Shown: positions 1 through 7,437, counted from the stretch's first letter. The stretch: DNA of 17,618 bases from Lentimicrobium sp. (GCA_022758945.1 JAEMQE010000002.1:1-17618), one strand, 5' to 3'. Numbers and translations: made by a program. The notes: generated by a model not told the origin, from the sequence alone.

Positions 1-21
1 TAAATTCCAAAAAAAATAAAA

Positions 22-57
22 TCCCAAATCCCAAGTTATTATAATTGGGATTTGGGA
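22..57 (-). terminator. Rho-independent terminator of the gldB-gldC operon
   Basis: A perfect 13-bp inverted repeat (TCCCAAATCCCAA at 22-34, its complement at 45-57) encloses a 10-nt loop. On the leftward strand the stem is followed by a run rich in T. It lies 15 bp beyond the gldC stop codon. T-rich sequence also follows on the other strand, so it may work in both directions. Confidence 0.85.
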
Positions 58-72
58 CTTTTTATTTAATTT

Positions 73-411
73 TTACTTCAACTTTAATTCTAGCTTCTCT
101 GCAAAATAATCGCAAAAGTCTTGCATTGTAGCTGACATTTTTTCGTCGCCAGTAGCTCTTTGAAATGTTTCGGTCATAGACAACAAGGTTTGATGAAAGA
201 AAATTTTCATTTCTTCGACAGACATATCCTTAGTCCACAATTCGATGCACTTTGTTGCTTTTTCGTCACTATTCCAAACCGAAAGCATAAAGGCTTTTGC
301 TTCTTCTAAATTAACTCCTCCTTCGACCGCAGCCCAAGATAGTTTTTCTGGAATTCGGTTTTCGTCTAATTCGATTTGAATTTTTATTTCGGATGTATTG
401 TTATTCGCCAT
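73..411 (-). CDS. gldC: Gliding motility protein GldC
   Basis: Recognised as GldC, a small soluble accessory protein of the Bacteroidetes gliding and type 9 secretion machinery. Its biochemical role is unknown; in Flavobacterium johnsoniae it is needed for full spreading, not for core motor assembly. The product is 112 residues, acidic and without a signal peptide, and begins MANNNTSEIKIQIELDENRI. The reading frame is open to a possible start at 456, but the ATG at 411 gives the usual family length and N-terminus. This start overlaps the last 11 bases of gldB, so the two genes are probably translationally coupled. The gene is followed directly by a strong terminator, making it the last gene of a gldB-gldC operon. 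Confidence 0.9.
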   Translation of the reverse strand: MANNNTSEIKIQIELDENRIPEKLSWAAVEGGVNLEEAKAFMLSVWNSDEKATKCIELWTKDMSVEEMKIFFHQTLLSMTETFQRATGDEKMSATMQDFCDYFAEKLELKLK

Positions 412-1366
412 TTTTTTTGGGTTTATATTTAGATTTTTCAAATAATTCTTTGGCATTCATTTTTAACATTTCTTGAAGCGAAACTTCGTTGTTTTTCATA
501 TAAGAACGCACCATTTGCCAGCCTATCCAAGCGCCAACTCTTCCTGGAGATTCATTGTCGATTTCGAGATAGAATTTCGAAAATGGAGCGGGATTTATAA
601 ATCGATTATTCAGTTTTTGATCGTCACTGTATAACATTTCATTTTCCAGAAAATACCGCCACATATAACTTTCGTTTTCCTCGCACCACTTGATTTGTTC
701 TGGTGTGTAGCCCATTTTGTCGGCATCAGTGTAATCAGGCAAAAGCAAGTCTTTTAGGTACAATTGTTTACCAAAATAAATCATTTGACCTAACAAATTT
801 TTGTCGGTAATGGGAGCAATTTTATGTGTTGAAAAACTCGAAACCACATCTGGGAGAATCTGTTTTTGCTCGAAATTTTGTTTCAAATACTTGGGAAATT
901 GATAAAATTTATGCGCTTTTCCCAAATACAATTCAAGCGATATAATTACTAAGCTATCAGTATAAATCACCTTGTTGTTATAATCCATTTCAGAGATTAC
1001 GGTAATTATTTTTGGCGTTTTGGTTTCTGGGAAATAATATTTTATGTGCTGAAAAAGTGAGCTAAGGTCTTTTGTAACGGGTTCAAAATTGGAATATTTT
1101 TTTTGAACTTCGGTATATAATTCTCTCCAGAGTGGATTTTGCATTTTTTCTAACCAAATGTTATCTGGAGTTCCTTTTGGAAAAAAAAAGGGAAATTCTT
1201 TTTTTAGTTTATCCAAATCCTTTGGAGACGTCTCAAAAAAAAGTTTATCAAAACGTTCTACTTTAAGTTCTACCGGAATTTTTTCGACTGCTTTTTCGAC
1301 TTTTGATTTTTTTTCGCAAGAAATAAAAGCAAGTGTTATAGCAATTATAAAAAGTATTCTTCTCAT
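401..1366 (-). CDS. gldB: Gliding motility lipoprotein GldB
   Basis: Recognised as GldB, a lipoprotein essential for gliding in Flavobacterium johnsoniae and conserved beside gldC. The N-terminus is a lipoprotein signal: MRRILFIIAITLAFISC, with the lipid-bearing Cys at residue 17, followed by a charged linker. The mature part is about 300 residues. Conserved-looking blocks include YTPEQIKWCEENE and MWRYFLENE near residues 220-245, and a GRVGAWIGWQMV block near the C-terminus. An ATG 18 bases upstream (1384) is in frame; I chose 1366 because it places the positively charged residues directly before the hydrophobic segment. The gene overlaps gldC by 11 bp. It faces away from nadE, and its likely promoter box is at 1472-1479. 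The identity is firm; the exact start is less so. Confidence 0.9.
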   Translation of the reverse strand: MRRILFIIAITLAFISCEKKSKVEKAVEKIPVELKVERFDKLFFETSPKDLDKLKKEFPFFFPKGTPDNIWLEKMQNPLWRELYTEVQKKYSNFEPVTKDLSSLFQHIKYYFPETKTPKIITVISEMDYNNKVIYTDSLVIISLELYLGKAHKFYQFPKYLKQNFEQKQILPDVVSSFSTHKIAPITDKNLLGQMIYFGKQLYLKDLLLPDYTDADKMGYTPEQIKWCEENESYMWRYFLENEMLYSDDQKLNNRFINPAPFSKFYLEIDNESPGRVGAWIGWQMVRSYMKNNEVSLQEMLKMNAKELFEKSKYKPKKNGE

Positions 1367-1403
1367 TATATTTTTTTTATCCACTATAACGATATAAATC
1401 TTC

Positions 1404-1423
1404 TTCTTTTTTGCAAAAAAGAA
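1404..1423. repeat. 20-bp perfect palindrome in the gldB leader
   Basis: TTCTTTTTTG is followed directly by its reverse complement, giving a perfect dyad of 10 bp per arm with no spacer. It lies between the gldB start and its proposed promoter, so it would be transcribed in the gldB leader. It could be a protein-binding site or a weak hairpin, but the A/T runs make a chance origin possible. Confidence 0.5.
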
Positions 1424-1463
1424 AAGATTAAAATGAATAGCGGGAATAGCTTCTAAAAATTAT

Positions 1464-1479
1464 TATTTTTGCAAATATA
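1464..1479. promoter_or_regulatory. Abutting -7 boxes for nadE (+) and gldB (-)
   Basis: TATTTTTG on the + strand (1464-1471) and TATATTTG on the - strand (1472-1479) both match the Bacteroidetes -7 consensus TAnnTTTG and touch each other. The + box would start nadE transcription near 1477. The - box would start gldB transcription near 1466, giving a leader of about 100 nt. A TTTG that could be the gldB -33 element lies at 1502-1505, 22 bp away. I see no clear -33 element for nadE, so the nadE half is the weaker call. Confidence 0.5.
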
Positions 1480-1510
1480 CAATTCCTACTTTTTAAAAAC
1501 CCAAACTATT

Positions 1511-2317
1511 ATGCCTAAAAAAAGCAGCCTTCAAGTTGAAAAAGTAAATACTCATATTGTCAATTGGTTAAAAACCTATGCGGAAAACGCAAAAGTTAAT
1601 GGTTTTGTTGTGGGAATTTCTGGCGGAGTCGATTCGGCAGTTACTTCTACACTTTGCGCACAAACTGGGTTGACTACTTTATGTGTAGAAATGCCTATTC
1701 ATCAGGCTCCAAGTCACGTAAGTCGTGGTCGTGAACATATTGAATTGTTGAAAAGTAGATTCGGAAATGTTTCAAATATTGAAGCCGATTTGACTCCGGT
1801 TTTCGAAAGTTTTAAGAGTCAAGTTCCTTGTAATGAGGAAGAATCTAAAACGCATTTGTCATTGGCTAATACTCGGGCTCGTTTACGAATGACCACTTTG
1901 TATTATTTTGCAGGAATTCAAGGTTTGTTAGTTGCCGGAACTGGAAATAAAGTCGAAGATTTTGGTGTAGGTTTTTATACAAAATACGGTGACGGCGGAG
2001 TCGATTTAAGTCCAATTGCGGATTTAATGAAGTCCGATGTATATGCTTTGGGTAGCTATTTAAAAATCCCAGTTTCAATTTTAGATGCATCACCAACCGA
2101 TGGGTTATTTGGAGATGACCGAACTGATGAAGATCAACTTGGTGCAAGTTATGATGAATTAGAATGGGCAATGCTTGAGGAAGAAAAAGGAAAAATTTCC
2201 ACAGATTTTTCAGGAAGGGAAAAAATTGTCTTCGAAATCTACAAAAAATTAAACACTATAAATCAGCATAAAATGAGGGAAATTCCAGTTTGTAAGATTT
2301 TGAACGAATTTAAGTAG
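1511..2317 (+). CDS. nadE: NAD(+) synthase, NadE
   Basis: Catalyses the ATP-dependent last step of NAD synthesis, amidating nicotinate adenine dinucleotide. The 268-residue product is the short form. The ATP-pyrophosphatase P-loop SGGVDS is at residues 37-42, and the nucleotide and substrate region (GTGNKVED, then YTKYGDGGVDLSPIADLMKSDV) follows near the middle. There is no N-terminal nitrilase-type glutaminase domain, so ammonia is the expected nitrogen donor (EC 6.3.1.5) unless a separate partner supplies it. The frame is open 42 bases further upstream (1469), but that position lies inside the probable promoter box. The ATG at 1511 gives the normal family length. The gene is monocistronic between the divergent gldB and the downstream response regulator. 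Confidence 0.92.
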   Translation: MPKKSSLQVEKVNTHIVNWLKTYAENAKVNGFVVGISGGVDSAVTSTLCAQTGLTTLCVEMPIHQAPSHVSRGREHIELLKSRFGNVSNIEADLTPVFESFKSQVPCNEEESKTHLSLANTRARLRMTTLYYFAGIQGLLVAGTGNKVEDFGVGFYTKYGDGGVDLSPIADLMKSDVYALGSYLKIPVSILDASPTDGLFGDDRTDEDQLGASYDELEWAMLEEEKGKISTDFSGREKIVFEIYKKLNTINQHKMREIPVCKILNEFK

Positions 2318-2321
2318 TATT

Positions 2322-2340
2322 TTTCTAATAATTTTAGAAA
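2322..2340. repeat. Short inverted repeat after nadE
   Basis: TTTCTAA (2322-2328) and TTAGAAA (2334-2340) form a perfect 7-bp stem around a 5-nt loop, just after the nadE stop. T-rich sequence begins a few bases later. It may be a weak terminator for nadE or an operator for the next gene. No convincing TAnnTTTG box was found for that gene. Confidence 0.35.
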
Positions 2341-2405
2341 GTTTACAGATTTTTTTATTAACTTTACATGTTGATAAATTATAGACAATTCTAAAATTTA
2401 ATATT

Positions 2406-3035
2406 ATGATAAAAGTTTGTTTAGCAAATAATCATCCCGTTGTGCATTTTGGGGTAAAATCCTACTTTAAAGATCACGATGACATTTCAATTGTTGCCAA
2501 CGTGGGGAATTTTTTAATGGTACGAGACATCCTCCTAACTAAGGAGATTGATGTTTTAATCTTGGATCTGGAATTAGAAGGTCTTTCAAGTATTTTTGAA
2601 ATTAAAAATATTTTGAAAAATTTTCCAAAAACAAAAATCATCATATTTAGCGATCTTTCAGAACAAATATATGCGCCAAATGCAATAAAAGCCGGAGTTT
2701 CAGGGTTTGTTTCTCAAAAAGAGAAATTAGAAACCTTAGGTCAGGCAATTATAAAAGTGCATCAAGGAAAAATAATCATAGACGAAACCGTTAAGAAAAA
2801 CCTTGCTCTGATTGCTAAACAAAACAAAAGTGAACGTTTGTATCGTAAACTTTCTAATCGTGAAGTGGAAGTTTTGCGCTATTTAAGTGATGGTAAGAAA
2901 AATAACGAGATTTCTAAAATACTTGGCCTTAACGAAAAAACAATAAGCACTTATAAATTAAGATTATTGCAAAAATTAAATGTTACCAATTTAGTAGATT
3001 TGGTAAACAAGGCAAAAACACTAGAAATAGTTTAA
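2406..3035 (+). CDS. NarL/LuxR-family response regulator with altered receiver pocket
   Basis: A 209-residue two-domain regulator. Residues 1-120 form a CheY-like receiver with the phospho-acceptor position D54 (VLILDLELEG) and the switch Ser S82. Residues 146-205 form a LuxR-type DNA-binding helix-turn-helix (KLSNREVEVLRYLSDGKKNN, then EISKILGLNEKTISTYKLRL). The pair of acidic residues that normally binds Mg2+ at the start of the receiver (the DD of a typical ADDHP motif) is N8 N9 here. The position that usually holds the conserved Lys appears to be Q104, with a Lys next to it. It may therefore work without ordinary phosphorylation. No histidine kinase lies nearby. Its stop codon overlaps that of the convergent dnaG by bases. 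Target genes are unknown. Confidence 0.88.
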   Translation: MIKVCLANNHPVVHFGVKSYFKDHDDISIVANVGNFLMVRDILLTKEIDVLILDLELEGLSSIFEIKNILKNFPKTKIIIFSDLSEQIYAPNAIKAGVSGFVSQKEKLETLGQAIIKVHQGKIIIDETVKKNLALIAKQNKSERLYRKLSNREVEVLRYLSDGKKNNEISKILGLNEKTISTYKLRLLQKLNVTNLVDLVNKAKTLEIV

Positions 3036-5011
3036 TTATAGCGAGACATTACTCTTCCCAATTTTTTAGAAAAGGAATTTATTAATTTATAGTAATCCAT
3101 TGCCATAGACAAGGGCTCAATATTATCAGAATCAGATTCTGATGATATTGAGCCTTTTATTTCCTCAATAATTCTATCTACCAAATACCAACGTAATGTT
3201 AAAATAGTTTCAGAAACATACTGGCTAATAGTATCATTTTTAGTCTTTGGAAAAATGCTTTGACCTTCCCAGTTATGCAAAGCAACTCTTTCGTCTTCCA
3301 TCAAAATATCTGTCACTTCCTGAGCAAATTCAGGCTGTAAATGCATTAAATATTGTTCAATGCTAAAGGTGGTTTCATTTTGAAGATAATAGTTAATTAA
3401 ATTATTAAATATATCTCTGAATAAAGGATTTGCAAGTTCCACTTCGTCTTCCTGCAAACTCAAATAGATTCTTTGAAATACTTTATATTCTTTCTTTTCG
3501 ATAACATTTTCAATCTCTCCAGCTTCATTTGTTTTTAAAAGAACGTCTTCAAATTCCTCTGTTTTGTTCCCGTACAACAAAAGAATTTCGATGATTTTCC
3601 GTTCTAATCCGTAGAGAATGTCAATTTTTTCGACCTGAATTGGAGCATCATTTTTAACAACTTCAAAAGCTTTATGCTCTTGCTTTTGCTTTTTTCCAAT
3701 TTCGGAAATGTCTTTTTTAACTAATTGTGCCAATGTACTTATAAGCACTTGTTCAGAAATATCCATAATTCGAGAGCATTCCTGAATGTAGATTTCACGT
3801 TGAATTCTGTCTGGAATTTTGGAAATACTCACGACCATATCCCGAATCAAATCGGCTTTTTTGATGGGGTCATTTTTGGCATCATCCATCAACATAGATG
3901 CTTTGAACTGGATAAAATCTTTGGAATTATCCTCTAAATATTTGACCAATTCTTCATAAGGTGTCTTCTTGGCAAAACTATCAGGATCTTCACCGTCAGG
4001 GAAAGCACAAACTTTTACGTTCATTCCTTCCTCGAGAATCAAGTCGATTCCACGAATGGAAGCACGCAATCCGGCAGCATCTCCGTCAAAAAGAACCGTA
4101 ATGTTTTTGGTCAATCTATTGATTAAACGGATTTGGTCTGGCGTGAGTGCAGTTCCTGAGGAAGCCACCACGTTTTCTATTCCTGCCTGATTGAACTGAA
4201 TAACATCTGTGTAACCTTCGACTAAATAACAATTATTTTGTTTGGCAATAGATTGCTTGGCTTGGAAAATTCCATACAAAACTTTGCTTTTATGGTAGAT
4301 TTCACTTTCGGGTGAATTGAGGTATTTTGCCGCTTTTTTGTCATTGCCCAAAATTCTTCCTCCAAAACCCAAAATCCTTCCCGACATACTTTGTATGGGA
4401 AACATCACGCGACCTTTGAAACGGTCAAATGGCCTGTCATCTTTTGGAATTGTTAATCCCGTGCTTTCCAGAAATTCTAATTTATAACCTTTTCCCAAAG
4501 CTTCTTTGGTTAAAGCATCCCAAGTTTCGGGCGAATATCCGAGAGCGAATTTCTTTATAGTTTCGCCTGTAAAACCTCTTTCCTTGAAATAAGAAAGACC
4601 AATTGCTTTTCCTTCTTCAGAATGCAAAAGCGTGTTGTGAAAATAATCTTTGGCAAATTCAGAAACCAAATACATACTTTCGCGAACGTCGGTATTTGCT
4701 TTTTCCTCGTCGGTTTGTTCAGTTTCTTCAATTTCGATATTGTATTTTTTTGCCAAATATCGAATGGCTTCCGGATAAGTAAAATGCTCATGTTCCATAA
4801 GGAAAGCCACAGAATTTCCTCCTTTTCCGGAACTGAAATCTTTCCAAATTTGCTTTACCGGCGAAACCATAAATGATGGAGAACGCTCATCCGAGAATGG
4901 ACTTAATCCTTTAAAATTAGTTCCGGCTCGTTTTAATTGTACAAAATCGCCAATAACTTCCTCAACTCGAGCAGTTTCGAAAACAGTGTCTATGGTAGCT
5001 TTTGAAATCAA
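3032..5011 (-). CDS. dnaG: DNA primase DnaG lacking zinc-binding residues
   Basis: Makes the RNA primers for DNA replication and binds the replicative helicase through its C-terminal domain. The 659-residue product has an N-terminal zinc-ribbon-like domain (about 1-95) and a catalytic core (about 110-430). The Toprim motifs are EGYTD at 265-269, DGD at 309-311 and DPD at 342-344. A divergent C-terminal region (about 450-659) should be the helicase-binding part. In the N-terminal domain all four usual zinc ligands (Cys, His, Cys, Cys) are replaced by S37, S40, D58 and S61, while the surrounding PFxxERxPSF and GKGG framework is kept. The start is TTG at 5011: a stop codon lies in frame 18 bases upstream, no ATG lies between, and the product begins as expected for flavobacterial DnaG. 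Confidence 0.95.
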   Translation of the reverse strand: MISKATIDTVFETARVEEVIGDFVQLKRAGTNFKGLSPFSDERSPSFMVSPVKQIWKDFSSGKGGNSVAFLMEHEHFTYPEAIRYLAKKYNIEIEETEQTDEEKANTDVRESMYLVSEFAKDYFHNTLLHSEEGKAIGLSYFKERGFTGETIKKFALGYSPETWDALTKEALGKGYKLEFLESTGLTIPKDDRPFDRFKGRVMFPIQSMSGRILGFGGRILGNDKKAAKYLNSPESEIYHKSKVLYGIFQAKQSIAKQNNCYLVEGYTDVIQFNQAGIENVVASSGTALTPDQIRLINRLTKNITVLFDGDAAGLRASIRGIDLILEEGMNVKVCAFPDGEDPDSFAKKTPYEELVKYLEDNSKDFIQFKASMLMDDAKNDPIKKADLIRDMVVSISKIPDRIQREIYIQECSRIMDISEQVLISTLAQLVKKDISEIGKKQKQEHKAFEVVKNDAPIQVEKIDILYGLERKIIEILLLYGNKTEEFEDVLLKTNEAGEIENVIEKKEYKVFQRIYLSLQEDEVELANPLFRDIFNNLINYYLQNETTFSIEQYLMHLQPEFAQEVTDILMEDERVALHNWEGQSIFPKTKNDTISQYVSETILTLRWYLVDRIIEEIKGSISSESDSDNIEPLSMAMDYYKLINSFSKKLGRVMSRYN

Positions 5012-5054
5012 TTTATGTTGAAAGATTTAATTATTGGAAAGTTGTAAAAATACG

Positions 5055-5080
5055 TAAATCAAAATATAAATTTTGATTTA
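5055..5080. repeat. 11-bp perfect inverted repeat upstream of dnaG
   Basis: TAAATCAAAAT (5055-5065) and ATTTTGATTTA (5070-5080) flank a 4-nt spacer. The dyad lies 44 bp upstream of the dnaG start, where its promoter should be, and is separate from the neighbouring terminator. An operator or an AT-rich leader hairpin are both possible. Confidence 0.55.
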
Positions 5081-5087
5081 AAAAATA

Positions 5088-5117
5088 AAAAAGTGCTTCA
5101 TTCCTGAAACACTTTTT
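5088..5117 (-). terminator. Rho-independent terminator of the ECF sigma operon
   Basis: AAAAAGTG (5088-5095) pairs with CACTTTTT (5110-5117), and TTCA pairs with TGAA inside, with one mismatch and a TTCC loop. A long T-rich run follows on the leftward strand. It lies 27 bp past the stop of the outer-membrane protein gene and ends the sigma factor operon before the dnaG promoter region. Confidence 0.85.
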
Positions 5118-5143
5118 ATTGTATAAAACTAACTCAACAAAAT

Positions 5144-6178
5144 TTAATTAAAATCGAAACGCACACCAAGCGAAATATTATTTTGATCTACCACATTATT
5201 CTCAAATAATGGATTTAAATCATATTTCAAATATAAGCTGGTTGCTTTGTAGCCAAGGTAAGTACTCACTCCATAAATAAAATCATTGGCATTAAAATCT
5301 CCTTTTGTTTTTATCCTTATTTTATCATCGTCAATATGGTAATACATTTTTTGTTTTGACTTAATCCTAAAACCGCCGTAACCTCCTATTCCGAAACGAA
5401 CTCCTTGATGTGTAGAAAAACTGGAAGTTCCAAATTTTGATTTGTTTCCCGAGAAATCAAACTCTAAATGCAAAGGCGCAACTAAATACACATTTTTAAA
5501 ACGGGAATCCTCTAATTCATAAGGAAATACTTCAAGATTTGTTTGACTATTATCGGCAGTTACAAAATAGCGATTCTCTGTTGGACAAATATTGTTATAC
5601 ATAACAGAAAAACCATATTTCAAATGCAATAAATTATCATTTTTAAAAATTCGTGTATTCTCTGTATATCCCCATTCAAAGAAATGAGATTGCCAATAAT
5701 AAAAATCGGAGTTGGCTACAGCTCCATTGGTTACTAGATTATTGGCTCCAAAAGCCAATACAAACTGAGAAGTGGTTCTTTTTTCGTTTTTATGTTTATT
5801 AAAAATATTTTTATCATAATTTATTTGAATCAAATTTATTCTTGATGAATCTTTTTCAACTAGTTTTCCGTCCACTTTTTGTTGAACAAGATCTTCAAGT
5901 TTTTGTTGCTCGACAGCCACTCTAGCTTCAATGTTTTTAGCTCTATTTTCTGCTAATTTTTGTTTCTTGGCGTCAGCTTCTTCTTTAGATATAAGTCCAG
6001 TTTCTAATTGAACATTTACTGCTTCGACTTCAATTTTCAGAGCTGATTTTTCTTCTTTTGTAATGTTCTCAATCTTGGATGAGATTGATTTTACTTGGGA
6101 TTCAAAGGTTTCTTGCGCTTGAATTTTGCTTATGCAAAGAAGGATAAATACGGTAATGTAAAAGATAATTTTTGTCAT
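5144..6178 (-). CDS. Outer-membrane beta-barrel protein with coiled-coil N-terminus
   Basis: Not recognised as a named protein. The 344-residue product has a signal peptide (residues 1-21, cleavage expected after KIQA). A highly charged, Glu/Lys/Ala-rich helical stretch at about 23-115 is likely a coiled coil facing the periplasm. The region from about 135 to the end has alternating aromatic/hydrophobic strands and Gly turns and ends SLGVRFDFN, as is usual for an outer-membrane barrel. It is the last gene of an operon with the ECF sigma factor and putative anti-sigma gene, 43 bp after the latter and followed by a terminator. By position it could be the target or the sensor of that sigma system, for example linking the outer membrane to peptidoglycan; this role is inferred. 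Confidence 0.75.
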   Translation of the reverse strand: MTKIIFYITVFILLCISKIQAQETFESQVKSISSKIENITKEEKSALKIEVEAVNVQLETGLISKEEADAKKQKLAENRAKNIEARVAVEQQKLEDLVQQKVDGKLVEKDSSRINLIQINYDKNIFNKHKNEKRTTSQFVLAFGANNLVTNGAVANSDFYYWQSHFFEWGYTENTRIFKNDNLLHLKYGFSVMYNNICPTENRYFVTADNSQTNLEVFPYELEDSRFKNVYLVAPLHLEFDFSGNKSKFGTSSFSTHQGVRFGIGGYGGFRIKSKQKMYYHIDDDKIRIKTKGDFNANDFIYGVSTYLGYKATSLYLKYDLNPLFENNVVDQNNISLGVRFDFN

Positions 6179-6221
6179 GATGTAAAGTTTTAATTGTTCG
6201 TTTTTTGATTATTGATGATGA

Positions 6222-6890
6222 TTATTGATTATTTCTATTGGCCAAAGCTTCTTTAGCTTCTTTGTATTTTTTGGTTATGGTATTTATAGCTTTTTCTCTA
6301 AATGAAACTTGTAATTCTCCGTCAACTTGATTTAGTAGAGAGGTAGAATTTATTTTTATTGCAGCCTTTTTCGTTTCTAGATTCGGTTTTTCTACTGAAG
6401 CCAGTAAACTATCAATATTTTCTAGGCTTGTTTTTCCATTTACAGCAATTGGTTCGTTTTGATTATTGGGTTGAATTTCGGCTACAACTTTTTCCGGAGC
6501 TTTGATTATTTCATTTTCGACATTGATTTTGGTGTTTTTTTGAGTTTGAACCAATGTTTTTGTTTCTTGCTTTATAATTGTTTTAGGCGAAATAAGTTCT
6601 TTTTTTAGGTTCTTAATTTCGGGTTTTGAACTGTCTTTTTGAGTTGGATTTTCAATTACAATATTGTTTTTTTTGAAATCGATTGTGTTTTCTTTTTGAT
6701 TAAAAAAAACAGTTGAAATCAATAGGGAACCAATGAAACTAGCTGCAATATACAACCAAGTAAACTTTTGTTTAGGTTTTTCAGCAATGGATAACATAGC
6801 ATCTAATCGATCCCAAGCTGCTTCCGAAGGGTTTATTTCTCGGGGATTTAGCTTTTCTCTAAATTGATTTTCAAGTTTATTCGGTTCCAT
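6222..6890 (-). CDS. Putative anti-sigma factor, single-pass membrane protein
   Basis: A 222-residue protein with a short cytoplasmic N-terminus (1-43) containing the block INPSEAAWDRLDAML, one membrane helix at about 44-63, and a long Lys/Glu/Asn-rich, probably disordered periplasmic part. It begins 14 bases before the sigma factor gene ends, which indicates translational coupling. No zinc-binding (ZAS) HxxxCxxC motif is present, and there is no peptidase or FecR domain. The position next to an ECF sigma gene, the topology and the short N-terminal helical region all fit an anti-sigma factor of a type seen in Bacteroidetes, but the sequence alone does not prove it. The next gene, encoding an outer-membrane barrel, starts 43 bp downstream. 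Confidence 0.65.
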   Translation of the reverse strand: MEPNKLENQFREKLNPREINPSEAAWDRLDAMLSIAEKPKQKFTWLYIAASFIGSLLISTVFFNQKENTIDFKKNNIVIENPTQKDSSKPEIKNLKKELISPKTIIKQETKTLVQTQKNTKINVENEIIKAPEKVVAEIQPNNQNEPIAVNGKTSLENIDSLLASVEKPNLETKKAAIKINSTSLLNQVDGELQVSFREKAINTITKKYKEAKEALANRNNQ

Positions 6891-7437
6891 TTTCGTAATT
6901 TTTTAACTTGTTAATTTGAGCTTGCAGCATTTTTCTTGCCTGCGAAAATTGTGATTTGGATGTTCCTTCATTGATTCCTAACATCATTGCAATTTCGCGA
7001 TGTTTGTATCCTTCAATAGCAAAAAGATTGAATACCATTTTGTAACCATCGGGCAAACTGTCTATCAAAAACTGAATGTCTTCTAGGGAAAGCTGGCTTT
7101 CAATATTATTGAAACTTTCTTCCACATAATTTTCGTCTTCAATAAAATTCACTTTTTTATGAACTCTGAGGTAAGAAATGCATTCGTTAACTATTATTCG
7201 CCTAATCCAGCCCTCAAAACTTCCTTTGTTTTCGAAGTTTTTCAAATTAGTAAATACTTTCATAAAAGCAGTAATCATAATGTCTTCGGCTTGATGAATG
7301 TCCTTAATATATTGCCGACAAACCCCTAACATTTTTGGAGAAAATTGCGAATAAATCTTTCGTTGCGCTTGTCGATTGTTCTCGACCGCCAATTGAATGA
7401 TTTCATTTTCTTCCTGATGTAAATTGATTACAGTCAT
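6877..7437 (-). CDS. ECF-family RNA polymerase sigma factor
   Basis: A 186-residue extracytoplasmic-function sigma factor. Region 2 spans about residues 15-90 (with AEDIMITAFMKVFTNLKNF and then GWIRRIIVNECISYLR, which bind the polymerase and the -10 element). Region 4 spans about 118-175 (LPDGYKMVFNLFAIEGYKHR, EIAMMLGINEGTSKSQFSQA; the -35 helix-turn-helix). It lacks regions 1 and 3, as ECF factors do. It is the first gene of an operon with a putative anti-sigma factor (14-bp overlap) and an outer-membrane protein. A well-formed ECF-type promoter lies 83 bp upstream of its start (7520-7550), so it probably activates its own operon. The inducing signal is unknown, likely envelope-related. Confidence 0.92.
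   Translation of the reverse strand: MTVINLHQEENEIIQLAVENNRQAQRKIYSQFSPKMLGVCRQYIKDIHQAEDIMITAFMKVFTNLKNFENKGSFEGWIRRIIVNECISYLRVHKKVNFIEDENYVEESFNNIESQLSLEDIQFLIDSLPDGYKMVFNLFAIEGYKHREIAMMLGINEGTSKSQFSQARKMLQAQINKLKNYENGTE

Noticed and set aside
1469..1510. Upstream extension of nadE to a start at 1469
   Set aside because: It begins inside the probable -7 box and adds 14 residues not expected in short NAD synthases.
1866..2171. 101-codon open frame on the - strand inside nadE
   Set aside because: Its composition (His, Leu, Asn, Gln rich) is typical of a shadow frame and it is entirely within nadE.
6204..6236. Repeated ATTATTGAT-like units around the stop of the putative anti-sigma gene
   Set aside because: A short AT-rich simple repeat with few copies and no spacing pattern; likely chance or slippage.
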